This document shows positions 43,837 through 43,883 of a DNA stretch of 43,883 bases, piece by piece. Position numbers and translations under genes: made by a program. The stretch is taken from positions 1-43,883 of the forward strand of contig CAYONZ010000028.1 of assembly GCA_964405465.1 (NCBI GenBank). The letters are read 5' to 3'. The notes beneath the pieces were generated by a model. It was not told where the DNA came from. It saw nothing but the letters and a program-made list of their open reading frames with translations, and ran no database searches. The first letter of the stretch is position 1; every line of letters starts with the position of its first letter. Origin of the DNA: CAYONZ01 sp964405465. GTDB lineage: Bacteria > Bdellovibrionota > Bdellovibrionia > Bdellovibrionales > JAMPXM01.

Positions 43837-43883
43837 TCACTTCATGGTGGGTGTTTGCCCAAAAAGCACTAACAACAAGCATT

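Overview
The window is chromosomal DNA of moderate GC, densely coding on both strands. The gene content points to a member of the Bdellovibrionota (Bdellovibrio-like). The main clues are a TIGR02147-family regulator, several predicted lipoproteins (one with the atypical FQNC lipobox), a complete 2-oxoglutarate dehydrogenase operon, PspC/PilZ/LOG housekeeping proteins and a MotA/MotB-like motor with coiled-coil partners. The taxonomic placement is inferred from protein families only.

Layout. 1-4514: end of an HtpX-like protease, CDF cation transporter, dinB (minus), DMT permease, outer-membrane porin with terminator. 4761-12716: PAS histidine kinase, PilZ protein, an exported ATP-grasp-like protein, LOG protein, tandem PspC protein, squalene/phytoene synthase-like enzyme, a Tat-exported HiPIP, and a secreted Pro-rich protein. 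12963-18459 (minus): lpd, sucB and sucA, giving E1-E2-E3 of 2-oxoglutarate dehydrogenase. 18764-22981: lgt with an overlapping Cys-rich exported protein, uppP and a DEAD-box helicase. 23176-28096: thrA-thrB-thrC with 4-bp overlaps, giving four of the five steps from aspartate to threonine (aspartate-semialdehyde dehydrogenase is not here). 28080-31438 (minus): a lipoprotein with a 12-bp in-frame tandem repeat, then a TIGR02147 regulator overlapping an outer-membrane barrel protein that carries HExxH. 31617-33621: a PadR / HAAS / DUF4097 operon behind a 13-bp perfect palindrome that overlaps its promoter. 33833-34435: a ClpP-like peptidase.

34562-41061 (minus) is the most unusual block. It is a compact operon for a proton-channel-type motor: a 33-aa one-TM protein (too short for routine gene calling), a MotB/OmpA-like stator with a long periplasmic coiled coil, a three-TM MotA/TolQ/ExbB protein, a 787-aa FHA / coiled-coil / TM protein, a 99-aa unknown and a CxxCH lipoprotein. 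A textbook CRP-type site (TGTGA-N6-TCACA) lies upstream. No flagellar, Tol-Pal, Zorya C/D or type VI genes accompany it.

41408-43466 (minus) encodes two lipoproteins. The window ends with an elongator-type tRNA-Met (CAT) and an 8-bp tandem repeat.

A small dispersed inverted-repeat family (ends like GTGTCCTCATTGG) occurs just after stop codons at 8193, 23013 and 33622, with a single arm inside a small ORF at 35714.
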